Origin: Nitrococcus mobilis
GTDB lineage: Bacteria > Pseudomonadota > Gammaproteobacteria > Nitrococcales > Nitrococcaceae
Reading direction: 5' to 3'
Assembly (NCBI GenBank): GCA_024102725.1
Contig: JAGFJL010000164.1
Coordinates: forward strand, 1-39,969
DNA: 39,969 nucleotides
Made by a program: the position numbers and the translations under genes. The notes below the pieces were generated by a model that was not told the origin of the DNA, ran no database searches, and saw only the letters and a program-made list of their open reading frames with translations. Below are positions 1 to 6,936 of this stretch, piece after piece (positions within the stretch are counted from its first letter, which is position 1; the number at the start of each line of letters is the position of its first letter).

Positions 1-238
1 CCACCACCCGCACGGTGTGCACCTGCCGGTGGGGATTTGCCGGATCCCCGCTCAGACTGATCGGAATCTCGCCTACGCCGAAGACATAGAGCATATTGAA
101 CTGACCGGGAGCGAACGGGCGCCCCGCTGCGTTCCCGAGCTCCAGCTCCAAGCTCCATGTGTCCGCAACCTCCCGGCGCCGAGTCAGCACCCGCGTCGGG
201 ACCGGCCGCATGGGATCGGGCTGTATCGGCAGGCGCAT
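1..238 (-). CDS. FAD/NAD(P)-binding hydrogenase gamma subunit, N-terminal part
   Basis: Partial gene that runs off the left edge; only the first 79 codons are visible. The translation begins MRLPIQPDPMRPVPTRVL and contains a segment FAPGQFNMLYVFGVGEIPIS around residues 42-61, the flavin-binding beta-barrel signature of the ferredoxin-reductase-like gamma subunit of sulfhydrogenases and group 3b NAD(P)-linked [NiFe] hydrogenases (family knowledge). That subunit passes electrons between NAD(P)H and the iron-sulfur subunits in the cytoplasm. It starts 4 bases after the stop of the cyclic-nucleotide-fold gene, so the three genes are one operon. A start at the second Met (codon 10) is possible. 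The hydrogenase small and large subunits would be expected beyond the edge; they are not seen here, so the hydrogenase assignment is inferred from two subunits. A sulfite reductase or dihydroorotate-type reductase subunit is the main alternative. Confidence 0.8.
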   Translation of the reverse strand, partial: MRLPIQPDPMRPVPTRVLTRRREVADTWSLELELGNAAGRPFAPGQFNMLYVFGVGEIPISLSGDPANPHRQVHTVRVV

Positions 239-242
239 GAGG

Positions 243-704
243 TTACCCCGGAGCACCATAGACATCGAGAATCTGCATGCGAGTGGCCTGCAAGCGCCCG
301 ATCAGTATCGGCATCAACCGCTTGATGACCTCGTAGCCCAAATCATGGTCCGACTCGCACTTATCGCGCAGACAGCCGGCATCCATGGCAATGGCGCGGG
401 TCAGTTCTATGGCCCGGGCATCGTAGGCCCAGCGATAGGGCGGCACCAGCCAGGAAATGCCCGCCAGTTCATCGTCCCCAAGAGTCTGAAACCGCACGGT
501 GGGACGACCGGGAACGGCGATTTCGAGCGCAACGCGGCCGTGGCGAATGAGATAGAGCGTGTCGGCCGAACCACCCTCGTGGAAGAGATACTCGCCGCTG
601 TCGAAGCGCACGTTGCGCGCGCAGGTACAGACCAAATCGCAGAAGGCCTCGTCCAGCCCCTGGAAAAACGGATGCTCCCGAATAATCTGCTCGATCCCTT
701 TCAC
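243..704 (-). CDS. Crp-like cyclic nucleotide-binding fold protein without HTH
   Basis: 153 residues made of a single cNMP-binding beta-roll (about residues 8-140), with the typical start HPFFQGLDEAFCDLV, the GEYLFHEGG turn near residues 37-45 and YLIRHGRVAL after it. No helix-turn-helix follows, unlike Crp/Fnr regulators, so it is unlikely to bind DNA by itself. The start is GTG at 704, overlapping the TGA of the upstream 4Fe-4S gene by four bases (GTGA), and the flavoprotein gene starts only 4 bases after its stop; translational coupling in the hydrogenase operon is therefore likely. Two cysteines at 26 and 28 are visible but have no known role. Its place between beta and gamma subunit genes suggests an accessory or regulatory subunit of the enzyme complex (inference). 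Ligand unknown. Confidence 0.82.
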   Translation of the reverse strand: MKGIEQIIREHPFFQGLDEAFCDLVCTCARNVRFDSGEYLFHEGGSADTLYLIRHGRVALEIAVPGRPTVRFQTLGDDELAGISWLVPPYRWAYDARAIELTRAIAMDAGCLRDKCESDHDLGYEVIKRLMPILIGRLQATRMQILDVYGAPG

Positions 705-1837
705 GGGCCGTCTCCGTTACGCTCGTCATCGTGAATCGCCCGGACCTCTTCGGTAATATCGATTCCGACCGGACACCAGCTGATGCAGCGGCCACAGCCC
801 ACGCAACCCGAGGTCCCGAACTGATCGACCCAGGTAGCCAGTTTGTGGGTCATCCATTGGCGATAACGCGCTCGGGCGGAACTTCTAACGCTGCCGCCAT
901 GGATATAAGAGAAGTCCATCGTAAAGCAGGAATCCCAGCGCCGCGTGCGCGCGGCTGTAGTACCGCTGAGATCCGTCTCGTCTGCCACGCTCGTGCAGAA
1001 GCAGGTCGGACAAACCATGGTGCAGTTGCCACAGGTGAGGCAACGCTCGGCCACATTATCCCAGCGTGGGTGTTCCAGGTTGCGCCGCAGCAAAGCGGGG
1101 ACGTCGGTATCCGGCATCTCGCGCCCCATACTCTGCGCGGTGCGCTCGACGATGGCCCGTGCCGTTTCGATATCGGATGGCGGCGCCGGCCGATGGGGCA
1201 ACTCGGCGAGCACCTGTGCGCCCACGTCCGTCCCTGGCTCGACGAGGAAGCGGTGCTCGCCGTCGTGAACGATCTCAGTGAGAGCCAGATCGAAGTCCGA
1301 GCTCACTCGCGGCCCGGCCCCCATGGATGCGCAAAAGCAGGTCCCCCCCGCCACGGCACAATTCACGGCCACGATGAAGATGCCCTCTCGACGGGACCGA
1401 TAGTGTGGATCCACATAGGGACCACCGAGGAAGACTTTGTCTTGGATGGCGATGGCGTTGAGCTCGCACGCCCGGACACCAATGAATGCATAGCGCGGCG
1501 GCTCGTCGCCCTCATCGATAATCCGCATGTCATCGCCGCTGCGCTCTGCCCGCCAGAGTCGCAACTGGGGCGGATGCAGATAGCGCTTCCAGGAATGCGG
1601 CCCAACCGCATAGCCAAAGAGCGCCGCATCGTCGCGACGCCGAAGCCGGTAGCGCCCGCCGTCCTGTTCGTCGGTCCAACCCACCGGGAAATCGCCGATG
1701 CCGTCGATCGCATCGTAGCCGATCGCGCCATTGCGAACGGTTGGGCCAATCACCCGATAACCGCGGGCGGTAAGCACCTCGATGAGCCGCTGCACTCCAT
1801 CCCGGGTTATGAGGGCCGCCTCGCTGATCTTGTCCAT
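701..1837 (-). CDS. 4Fe-4S dicluster protein, hydrogenase/sulfhydrogenase beta-like subunit
   Basis: 378 residues. Two bacterial-ferredoxin clusters are evident: CLTCGNCTMVCP at 266-277 and CVGCGRCISWCP at 345-356, each with a CxxCxxCxxxCP pattern. The N-terminal half carries further cysteines (C124 in FIGVRACELNAIAIQDK; C160, C167, C169 in the NCAVAGGTCFCA stretch) that match the sulfhydrogenase beta/anaerobic sulfite reductase A family. This subunit would carry electrons between the NiFe subunits and the flavin subunit in the cytoplasm. It is the first gene of the operon that continues leftward through the Crp-like protein and the gamma subunit. Start at ATG 1837 is preceded by an AGGG purine run about nine bases upstream. 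Alternative: AsrA of anaerobic sulfite reductase, which has the same architecture; the FNMLYVFGVGEIPIS form of the next flavoprotein favours hydrogenase. Confidence 0.85.
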   Translation of the reverse strand: MDKISEAALITRDGVQRLIEVLTARGYRVIGPTVRNGAIGYDAIDGIGDFPVGWTDEQDGGRYRLRRRDDAALFGYAVGPHSWKRYLHPPQLRLWRAERSGDDMRIIDEGDEPPRYAFIGVRACELNAIAIQDKVFLGGPYVDPHYRSRREGIFIVAVNCAVAGGTCFCASMGAGPRVSSDFDLALTEIVHDGEHRFLVEPGTDVGAQVLAELPHRPAPPSDIETARAIVERTAQSMGREMPDTDVPALLRRNLEHPRWDNVAERCLTCGNCTMVCPTCFCTSVADETDLSGTTAARTRRWDSCFTMDFSYIHGGSVRSSARARYRQWMTHKLATWVDQFGTSGCVGCGRCISWCPVGIDITEEVRAIHDDERNGDGP

Positions 1838-2089
1838 TCACCGCCCTTCTGATCGCTCGAGGTGATGCGGCGTAGCCCTACAACACCCTATTCTCTATCT
1901 TAGAATGCAGTGGACCGGACACAAGTCGCTCTCGATCAATAGCGGCGAGCACAACGCGTGATAAGGCACACGTAGGCTCACCAGGCGCTGCTGCACCCAT
2001 TGAGTCAGGCTACCCACACGGCCTGGCCCGGGAATCCGCCGCTGACATGAGGTTCGCGCCGACAGGCGCGAGGAAGGGATAGCGCAGAT
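1838..2089. promoter_or_regulatory. Divergent intergenic region, hydrogenase operon / COG2187 gene
   Basis: 252 bases without a convincing gene. On the minus strand a weak sigma70-like pair can be drawn upstream of the hydrogenase operon: TTGTGT (1924-1919) and TAAGAT (1902-1897), 16 bases apart, about 60 bases before the 4Fe-4S start. On the plus side a short hairpin CGCGCC-GACA-GGCGCG (2055-2070) sits just ahead of a GAGGAAGGG run and the ATG at 2090, a position where it could affect translation. No FNR, NtrC/sigma54 or other clear operator was found. These are sequence matches only. Confidence 0.3.
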
Positions 2090-3109
2090 ATGCCATCAGC
2101 TTTCTTGCAAGCGCAGCGCGAGCGCCAACGCCGGATGGTCGACGCATTGCAACGCACCCTGAGCCAGGGGAGCGCGGAGCCTGTCGAAGTCATGGAAACG
2201 CACCTATCCTGGCTTCTCCTGTCGGCGGATCAGGTAATCAAGCTCAAGAAGGCACTGCATTACAGCTACCTAGACTACTCCACCGTCGAGGCGCGGTATG
2301 GACAGTGCCAGACCGAAGTCAGGCTGAACCGCCGCCTGGCTCCCGACGTGTATCTGGCCGTAAGTAGCGTGATGCGGGATGAGCGGGGCGTGCTGACGCT
2401 GGATGGCCCAGGCACCGCTGTGGAGTATGTCGTGCGAATGCGTCGCTTGGCGGAAACGCAAAATTTCGACCGGCTCCTGCAGCAGCGCAAGTTGACTCCC
2501 GAGGCGGTCGATTCACTGGCCACCACCCTTGCCCGGTTCCATGAGAAACTGCCCGGTCTGGCGCTGGACCCGGCGCGCTATGTCGAAGGCCTGCACCGGA
2601 GAATCAGCGAAGACACCAACACCCTGGCCGAGCGCGGCTACCGCCTCGATCGTAATCTGGTAAAGCGAATTGCCGCGGCTCTCCATGGCATCGCGCACGA
2701 TCTGGGGCACACGTTGCGGGAACGCGTCGGTGCCGGCCGGATTGTCGAGGGCCATGGTGATCTCCGCCCCGAGCATGTCTACTTCGCCCCCCAGCCCGTG
2801 GTCATCGACTGTCTGGAGTTCAATCGCGGTCTGAGAACACTGGATGCCATCGACGAGATCAGCTTGCTTGCCATGGAGTGCGACCGCTGTGGGGCAAACT
2901 GGGTGAGAAAACGCCTGCTCCATCGCTACGCCGAATCCAGCCGGGACGAGTCGTCGGAACGGTTATACTGCTTTTTCATGGCTTGCCGCGCCATGCTCTG
3001 GGCGAAGCTAGCCGTCTGGCACCTGGCTCGAAACCCCGAACGCGACCGAGACAAGTGGATGAACCGAGCGAACGAGTACCTCGCGCTGGCGCATGACTAC
3101 GTCCTGTAG
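2090..3109 (+). CDS. COG2187 aminoglycoside phosphotransferase-like protein, stand-alone
   Basis: 339 residues resembling the kinase-like half of the COG2187/COG0645 family. Visible landmarks are VIKLKKALHYSYLDYST at 49-65 (the putative ATP-binding lysine is K51 or K53), HGDLRPEHVYF at 222-232 (the Brenner catalytic loop HGDxxxxN) and VIDCLEFN at 238-245 (metal-binding aspartate D240). The catalytic loop has His where the usual Asn sits (HGDLRPEH). The C-terminal P-loop AAA kinase domain often fused to this family is missing, so this is the short form. Substrate is unknown; antibiotic resistance should not be assumed. It is followed by a hairpin and faces the hsp20 gene, so it appears monocistronic. 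Confidence 0.75.
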   Translation: MPSAFLQAQRERQRRMVDALQRTLSQGSAEPVEVMETHLSWLLLSADQVIKLKKALHYSYLDYSTVEARYGQCQTEVRLNRRLAPDVYLAVSSVMRDERGVLTLDGPGTAVEYVVRMRRLAETQNFDRLLQQRKLTPEAVDSLATTLARFHEKLPGLALDPARYVEGLHRRISEDTNTLAERGYRLDRNLVKRIAAALHGIAHDLGHTLRERVGAGRIVEGHGDLRPEHVYFAPQPVVIDCLEFNRGLRTLDAIDEISLLAMECDRCGANWVRKRLLHRYAESSRDESSERLYCFFMACRAMLWAKLAVWHLARNPERDRDKWMNRANEYLALAHDYVL

Positions 3110-3138
3110 GAAAATCCAACGTAAGAAAACGTGTATTC

Positions 3139-3174
3139 GCGCCATGCGCCGCCTTTGCTAGGGGCGCATGGCGC
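3139..3174. terminator. Hairpin between convergent COG2187 and hsp20 genes
   Basis: A perfect 12-bp inverted repeat, GCGCCATGCGCC (3139-3150) and GGCGCATGGCGC (3163-3174), with a 12-base loop. It lies 29 bases after the plus-strand stop at 3109 and 16 bases after the minus-strand stop at 3191. Position between convergent genes suggests a shared bidirectional terminator. No uninterrupted T-tract directly follows the stem on either strand (nearest is TTTTCTT about 10 bases on, minus strand), so function is inferred from symmetry and location. Confidence 0.6.
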
Positions 3175-3190
3175 ACGCTCAAGAAGCGTT

Positions 3191-3694
3191 CTATTTTATC
3201 TCGATCTTACGCCGGCGGGCTTCCTTGATCTTCGGTAGGGTCAGCTCAAGAATGCCCTCGCTGAAGCTGGCCTCGGCCTGGTCGGCATCGACTTCGCTGG
3301 GCAGCGCTATGGTCCGTGCAAATGCGCCGCGGGCGATTTCGCAACGAAAATAATCGCCCTTTTCTTCCTTGGTCTCGCTGGCGCTCTGGCCCTTGATCGT
3401 CACTGTATTGTCGGTTACCGAAATATCCAGGTCCTTGCGATCGACACCTGGGATTTCGGCGCGCACCAGCACTTCCTTATCCCGGTCGACGACGTCGACC
3501 TTGGGTATGCGCGGCTCGATCAGGGCGAGACGATCCCATGGCGGACGTTCCCAGCGCAACGGACGCATCCAGCCCCGATTGAAAAACTCGTCGAACATCC
3601 GATCAAACTCCTCGAACGGACTCAAAGCCCGCGAGGTCGCCGTGACTTCTTTGGCAGTTGGGGTGATTTCCCTGACGTTCTGCTCGTCGGCCAT
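3191..3694 (-). CDS. Hsp20 small heat-shock protein (alpha-crystallin family)
   Basis: 167 residues from the ATG at 3694. A GTG at 3703 would add three residues, but an AGGAG motif lies 8 bases ahead of the ATG and overlaps poorly with the GTG, so ATG is chosen. The N-terminal arm carries FEEFDRMFDEFFNRGW; the alpha-crystallin domain runs roughly from residue 62 (IPKVDVVDRDKEVLVRAEIPG) to the A-x-x-x-x-G-x-L motif in ASFSEGILELTLPK near the C-terminus. The C-terminal extension is short and lysine/arginine rich, without an obvious I-x-I motif other than IEI near the end. It is an ATP-independent holdase that keeps unfolding proteins soluble. Single gene, divergent from the acyl-CoA synthetase fusion; no convincing sigma32 promoter was seen. 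Confidence 0.93.
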   Translation of the reverse strand: MADEQNVREITPTAKEVTATSRALSPFEEFDRMFDEFFNRGWMRPLRWERPPWDRLALIEPRIPKVDVVDRDKEVLVRAEIPGVDRKDLDISVTDNTVTIKGQSASETKEEKGDYFRCEIARGAFARTIALPSEVDADQAEASFSEGILELTLPKIKEARRRKIEIK

Positions 3695-3834
3695 GGCATT
3701 CACTCCTGATATTCAAGCTCAAATAGGTCGGCAGTGATTACATGACACGGTTGAGCGGCCTTATAATCCGCGAATCCTTCACCAGAATCCCTCGGCCGCA
3801 AATACAAGCCTAAGCCACCCCCACCCCGAATCAC

Positions 3835-3850
3835 GTTGACACAGGTCAAC
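3835..3850. promoter_or_regulatory. FNR/FixK/DNR-type palindrome upstream of acyl-CoA synthetase and hsp20
   Basis: Perfect 16-base palindrome GTTGAC-ACAG-GTCAAC. The inner 14 bases, TTGACACAGGTCAA, fit the relaxed Fnr/FixK/Dnr box TTGAYnnnnRTCAA. It lies about 141 bases before the hsp20 start (minus) and 166 bases before the synthetase start (plus). A TAATAA hexamer at 3867-3872 could be a -10 for the plus direction, though the spacing is a few bases short of the classical class II -41.5 position. Function is inferred from symmetry and consensus match. Confidence 0.5.
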
Positions 3851-4015
3851 ATCGCAGTCGTTTTTCTAATAACGGCCTCTAAAACATTATGTTTCTATTG
3901 ATAAGAACGGCTGTCGCTCGATCCGCACGAACGGCGCATCCGCTGTGCATACCGCCAGCGCTTCGTTCCATTACAGCGGCACCATCGGCAAGCGTAACTC
4001 GAATGGAGGCGGTCG

Positions 4016-6721
4016 ATGAGCATTCGGAACCTACACTACCTGTTTCGACCCGAGTCGGTAGCCCTTATCGGTGCCAGTCAAGTGCCCAACTCCGTTGGTG
4101 CGGTCCTCGCTCGCAATTTATTTAAAGCCGGGTTCGAGGGGCCGGTCATGCCGGTCAACCCCAAGTATCGGGCTATTGAGGGCGTGCTCGCCTACCCGGA
4201 CGTCGACAGCCTACCATTAAGTCCCGATCTAGCCGTGCTGAGCACCCCGCCGGACACCGTTCCCGAGCTCATCAAGAAGCTGGCCGAGCGCGGTACGAAA
4301 GCCGCGGTGGTCGTAACGGCCGGATTCGGCGAAGGCGCCGACGAGGCGGGCATCGCTCGCCGCCAGGCGATGCTCGATGCCGCCAGACCACACCTCATGC
4401 GCCTTATCGGGCCGAACTGCTTGGGTATTTTGGTGCCGAAGGTAGGGCTCAATGCGAGCTTCGCGCACCTGAGCCCGGAATTTGGGCGGCTGGCCTTCGT
4501 CACGCAGTCTGGTGCCATAGTTACCGCCGTGCTCGACTGGGCCAAGAGCCGGGGCATCGGCTTCTCCCACCTGGTTTCCTTGGGCGATATGGCCGATGTC
4601 GATTTCGGCGACATGCTGGACTATCTGGCGAATGAGCGCGATACCCACGCGATCCTGCTCTACGTCGAAGCGATCACTCAGGCGCGCAAGTTTATGTCCG
4701 CCGCGCGGGCTGCTGCACGTATGAAGCCGGTTATCGTCGTCAAGGCTGGGCGCCACGCCGAAGGCGCGCGCGCCGCAGCCTCTCATACCGGGGCGCTGGC
4801 CGGTGCAGACATTGTCTACGATGCCGCCTTTCGCCGGGCCGGCATGCTTCGAGTATTCAGACTCGGGGAGCTGTTCGCAGCAGTCGAAACGCTGGCGATG
4901 AGCGAGCTGCCCCGCGGCGACCGGCTTGCTATTCTCACCAACGGTGGGGGGATCGGTGTCCTGGCAACCGATGCGCTCATTGACGAGGGAGGCACACTCG
5001 CCGCGCTCAGCAAAGAGACTCTCGGCAAGCTGGATAAGCTCCTGCCAGCCACCTGGCCCCGAGACAACCCCGTGGACATCATCGGGGACGCTCCCGCCGA
5101 ACGCTACACGGACGCCCTCAGCGTACTCGCGGACGCCCCTGAAGTGGATGCGGTGCTGGTCTTGAATTGCCCTACGGCAATCGCCGACAGTCGGGATGCC
5201 GCGCGGGCGGTGATCGACAGCGCCGAGCAGCTCAGCCACCGCAAGAACCACGCGCAGCGCAAATTCTTGCTGACGAGCTGGGTGGGTCAGTCCACGGCCG
5301 AAACTGCCCGAACGTTGTTCGCCGAGCACCGCATCCCCAGTTACACGACGCCGGAAGCGGCCGTCCGTGCCTTCATGCATATGGTCAACTACCGCCGCAA
5401 CCAGGAGACGTTGCTGGAAACCCCACCGTCGGTACCAGTGGACTTCGTCCCCGATGTGGCCGGCGCGCGGCGTGCTATCGCAGAGGCGCTTGCCCATTCG
5501 CGTGGGTGGCTCACCGAGCCGGAGGCGAAGGACGTGCTCGCCGCTTACGGGGTCCCGGTGGTCACCACGCACATTGCCCATTCTCCCGAGGAAGCCGCCG
5601 CGCAGGCGGCACAAATCGGCGGCCCGGTGGTACTGAAGGTGCTCTCATCTGATATCACGCACAAGTCCGACGTGGGCGGCGTGGACTTGGAACTTGCCGG
5701 GCCCGCGGCGGTATACCGCTCGGCGGAGGCGATGCTGCAACGGGTGCGGCAGGTCAAGCCTGAGGCGCACATCCAGGGGTTCAGCGTCCAACCGATGGTG
5801 CGCCGCCCCGGTGCCTACGAGCTCATCGTCGGCATGACCGATGATCCCCAGTTCGGCCCCGTGGTGTTATTCGGCCATGGTGGCACAGCCGTGGAGATCG
5901 TCAGGGACCAAGCGCTGGGGCTGCCGCCGCTCAATATGAAACTCGCCCACGAGATCATCTCCCGCACACGCATCCACCGGCAGCTGCAAGGCGTTCGGGG
6001 CCGCCCGCCGGCGAACCTGGACGCCATCGCTTTGACGCTCATTCGGGTCGCACAGTTGGTAACCGATATCCCGGAGATCGTCGAACTGGACATCAACCCG
6101 CTGCTGGCGGACGAGTACGGCGTGGTGGCGCTGGATGCCCGTGCTCGAGTGCGCGGCGACGACGCAATCAACTCGGATCGACTCGCCATCCGCCCGTATC
6201 CGAAAGAGCTCGAGGAGGTCATACCGCTTGGCGACGGCCGCAAGCTACTGCTACGCGCCATCCGGCCCGAGGATGAGCCGGCACTACAGGCGGCGTTTGC
6301 CAAACTCACCCCTGAGGAAATCCGGCTGCGCTTCCTGGTACCGCTGAAGGTTCTCTCGCACATGATGGCCGCGCGATTCACCCAGATCGACTACGATCGG
6401 GAAATGGCTCTCATTCTGACCGAGCCAGGCATCGCCGGTCAGACCGAGATCTATGGAGTGGTTCGTATCGCCACCGACCCGGACAATGAGCAGGCCGAAT
6501 ATGCCATCATCGTTCGCCACGACATGACGGGCCTGGGGCTGGGTCGCCTGCTCATGCGCCGCATCATCGATTACTGCCGCCGGCGCGGAACGCGGCTGGT
6601 CTTCGGTGAGGTCCTACGGCAGAACACGGCCATGCTGCATCTATGCAAAACCCTTGGCTTCCAGTCGCACTCGGTAGCCGAAGACCCTAGCCTTGTCCGA
6701 GTAGAGCTGGCACTGGAATGA
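4016..6721 (+). CDS. NDP-forming acyl-CoA synthetase-GNAT acetyltransferase fusion (PatZ-like)
   Basis: 901 residues in the order: CoA-binding Rossmann domain (about 8-130, SVALIGASQVPNSVGAV), succinyl-CoA-ligase-like domain (150-300), linker, ATP-grasp domain (about 490-720, with GGPVVLKVLSSDITHKSD), and a C-terminal GNAT domain (about 742-901, RPEDEPALQAAFAKL, and the acetyl-CoA loop GLGLGRLLMRR). This is the layout of PatZ/Pat, which acetylates acetyl-CoA synthetase and other proteins. The segment ASHTGALAGAD carries His257 at the position of the phosphorylated histidine of ADP-forming acetyl-CoA synthetases; the E. coli PatZ sequence as I recall it has NTTAG there. The synthetase half may therefore be active. 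ATG 4016 has GGAGG seven bases upstream. Single gene with a possible FNR-type box in its upstream region. Confidence 0.92.
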   Translation: MSIRNLHYLFRPESVALIGASQVPNSVGAVLARNLFKAGFEGPVMPVNPKYRAIEGVLAYPDVDSLPLSPDLAVLSTPPDTVPELIKKLAERGTKAAVVVTAGFGEGADEAGIARRQAMLDAARPHLMRLIGPNCLGILVPKVGLNASFAHLSPEFGRLAFVTQSGAIVTAVLDWAKSRGIGFSHLVSLGDMADVDFGDMLDYLANERDTHAILLYVEAITQARKFMSAARAAARMKPVIVVKAGRHAEGARAAASHTGALAGADIVYDAAFRRAGMLRVFRLGELFAAVETLAMSELPRGDRLAILTNGGGIGVLATDALIDEGGTLAALSKETLGKLDKLLPATWPRDNPVDIIGDAPAERYTDALSVLADAPEVDAVLVLNCPTAIADSRDAARAVIDSAEQLSHRKNHAQRKFLLTSWVGQSTAETARTLFAEHRIPSYTTPEAAVRAFMHMVNYRRNQETLLETPPSVPVDFVPDVAGARRAIAEALAHSRGWLTEPEAKDVLAAYGVPVVTTHIAHSPEEAAAQAAQIGGPVVLKVLSSDITHKSDVGGVDLELAGPAAVYRSAEAMLQRVRQVKPEAHIQGFSVQPMVRRPGAYELIVGMTDDPQFGPVVLFGHGGTAVEIVRDQALGLPPLNMKLAHEIISRTRIHRQLQGVRGRPPANLDAIALTLIRVAQLVTDIPEIVELDINPLLADEYGVVALDARARVRGDDAINSDRLAIRPYPKELEEVIPLGDGRKLLLRAIRPEDEPALQAAFAKLTPEEIRLRFLVPLKVLSHMMAARFTQIDYDREMALILTEPGIAGQTEIYGVVRIATDPDNEQAEYAIIVRHDMTGLGLGRLLMRRIIDYCRRRGTRLVFGEVLRQNTAMLHLCKTLGFQSHSVAEDPSLVRVELALE

Positions 6722-6936
6722 GAGGCTTTGCATTGCAGATCTCGAGGCACATGAAATACATCTGACGGCGGCAGCCAGCCGCCTCACCCAAACTCCACAT
6801 GATTCTCTCACTATTTCTTTGAAAATGCGCCTGCTGGACGATATAGCTCAGCCAAGACTAAATGTTAAGTTGATCACATACTAGCAGTTGCCAATTTCGC
6901 AATAATTACTGGGAAAACAAGCCAGATGTAGAGGGA
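6722..6936. promoter_or_regulatory. Upstream region of the signalling operon
   Basis: 215 bases, more AT-rich than the flanking genes in its second half (about 6800-6930). This is where the promoter of the kinase operon should lie. No -10/-35 pair with acceptable spacing, hairpin terminator or operator could be singled out. An AGAGGGA ribosome binding site directly precedes the ATG at 6937. Confidence 0.3.

Noticed and set aside
731..1852. 373-codon open frame on the plus strand opposite the 4Fe-4S gene
   Set aside because: It mirrors the minus-strand gene codon for codon, has no recognisable motifs, and the minus strand carries two perfect ferredoxin clusters.
1838..2089. Sigma54 promoter for the hydrogenase operon
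   Set aside because: The only TGGCCC-like match lacks the downstream TTGC at the required spacing.
4229..5614. 461-codon minus-strand frame inside the acyl-CoA synthetase fusion
   Set aside because: No family resemblance and fully inside a gene with all expected domains in order.
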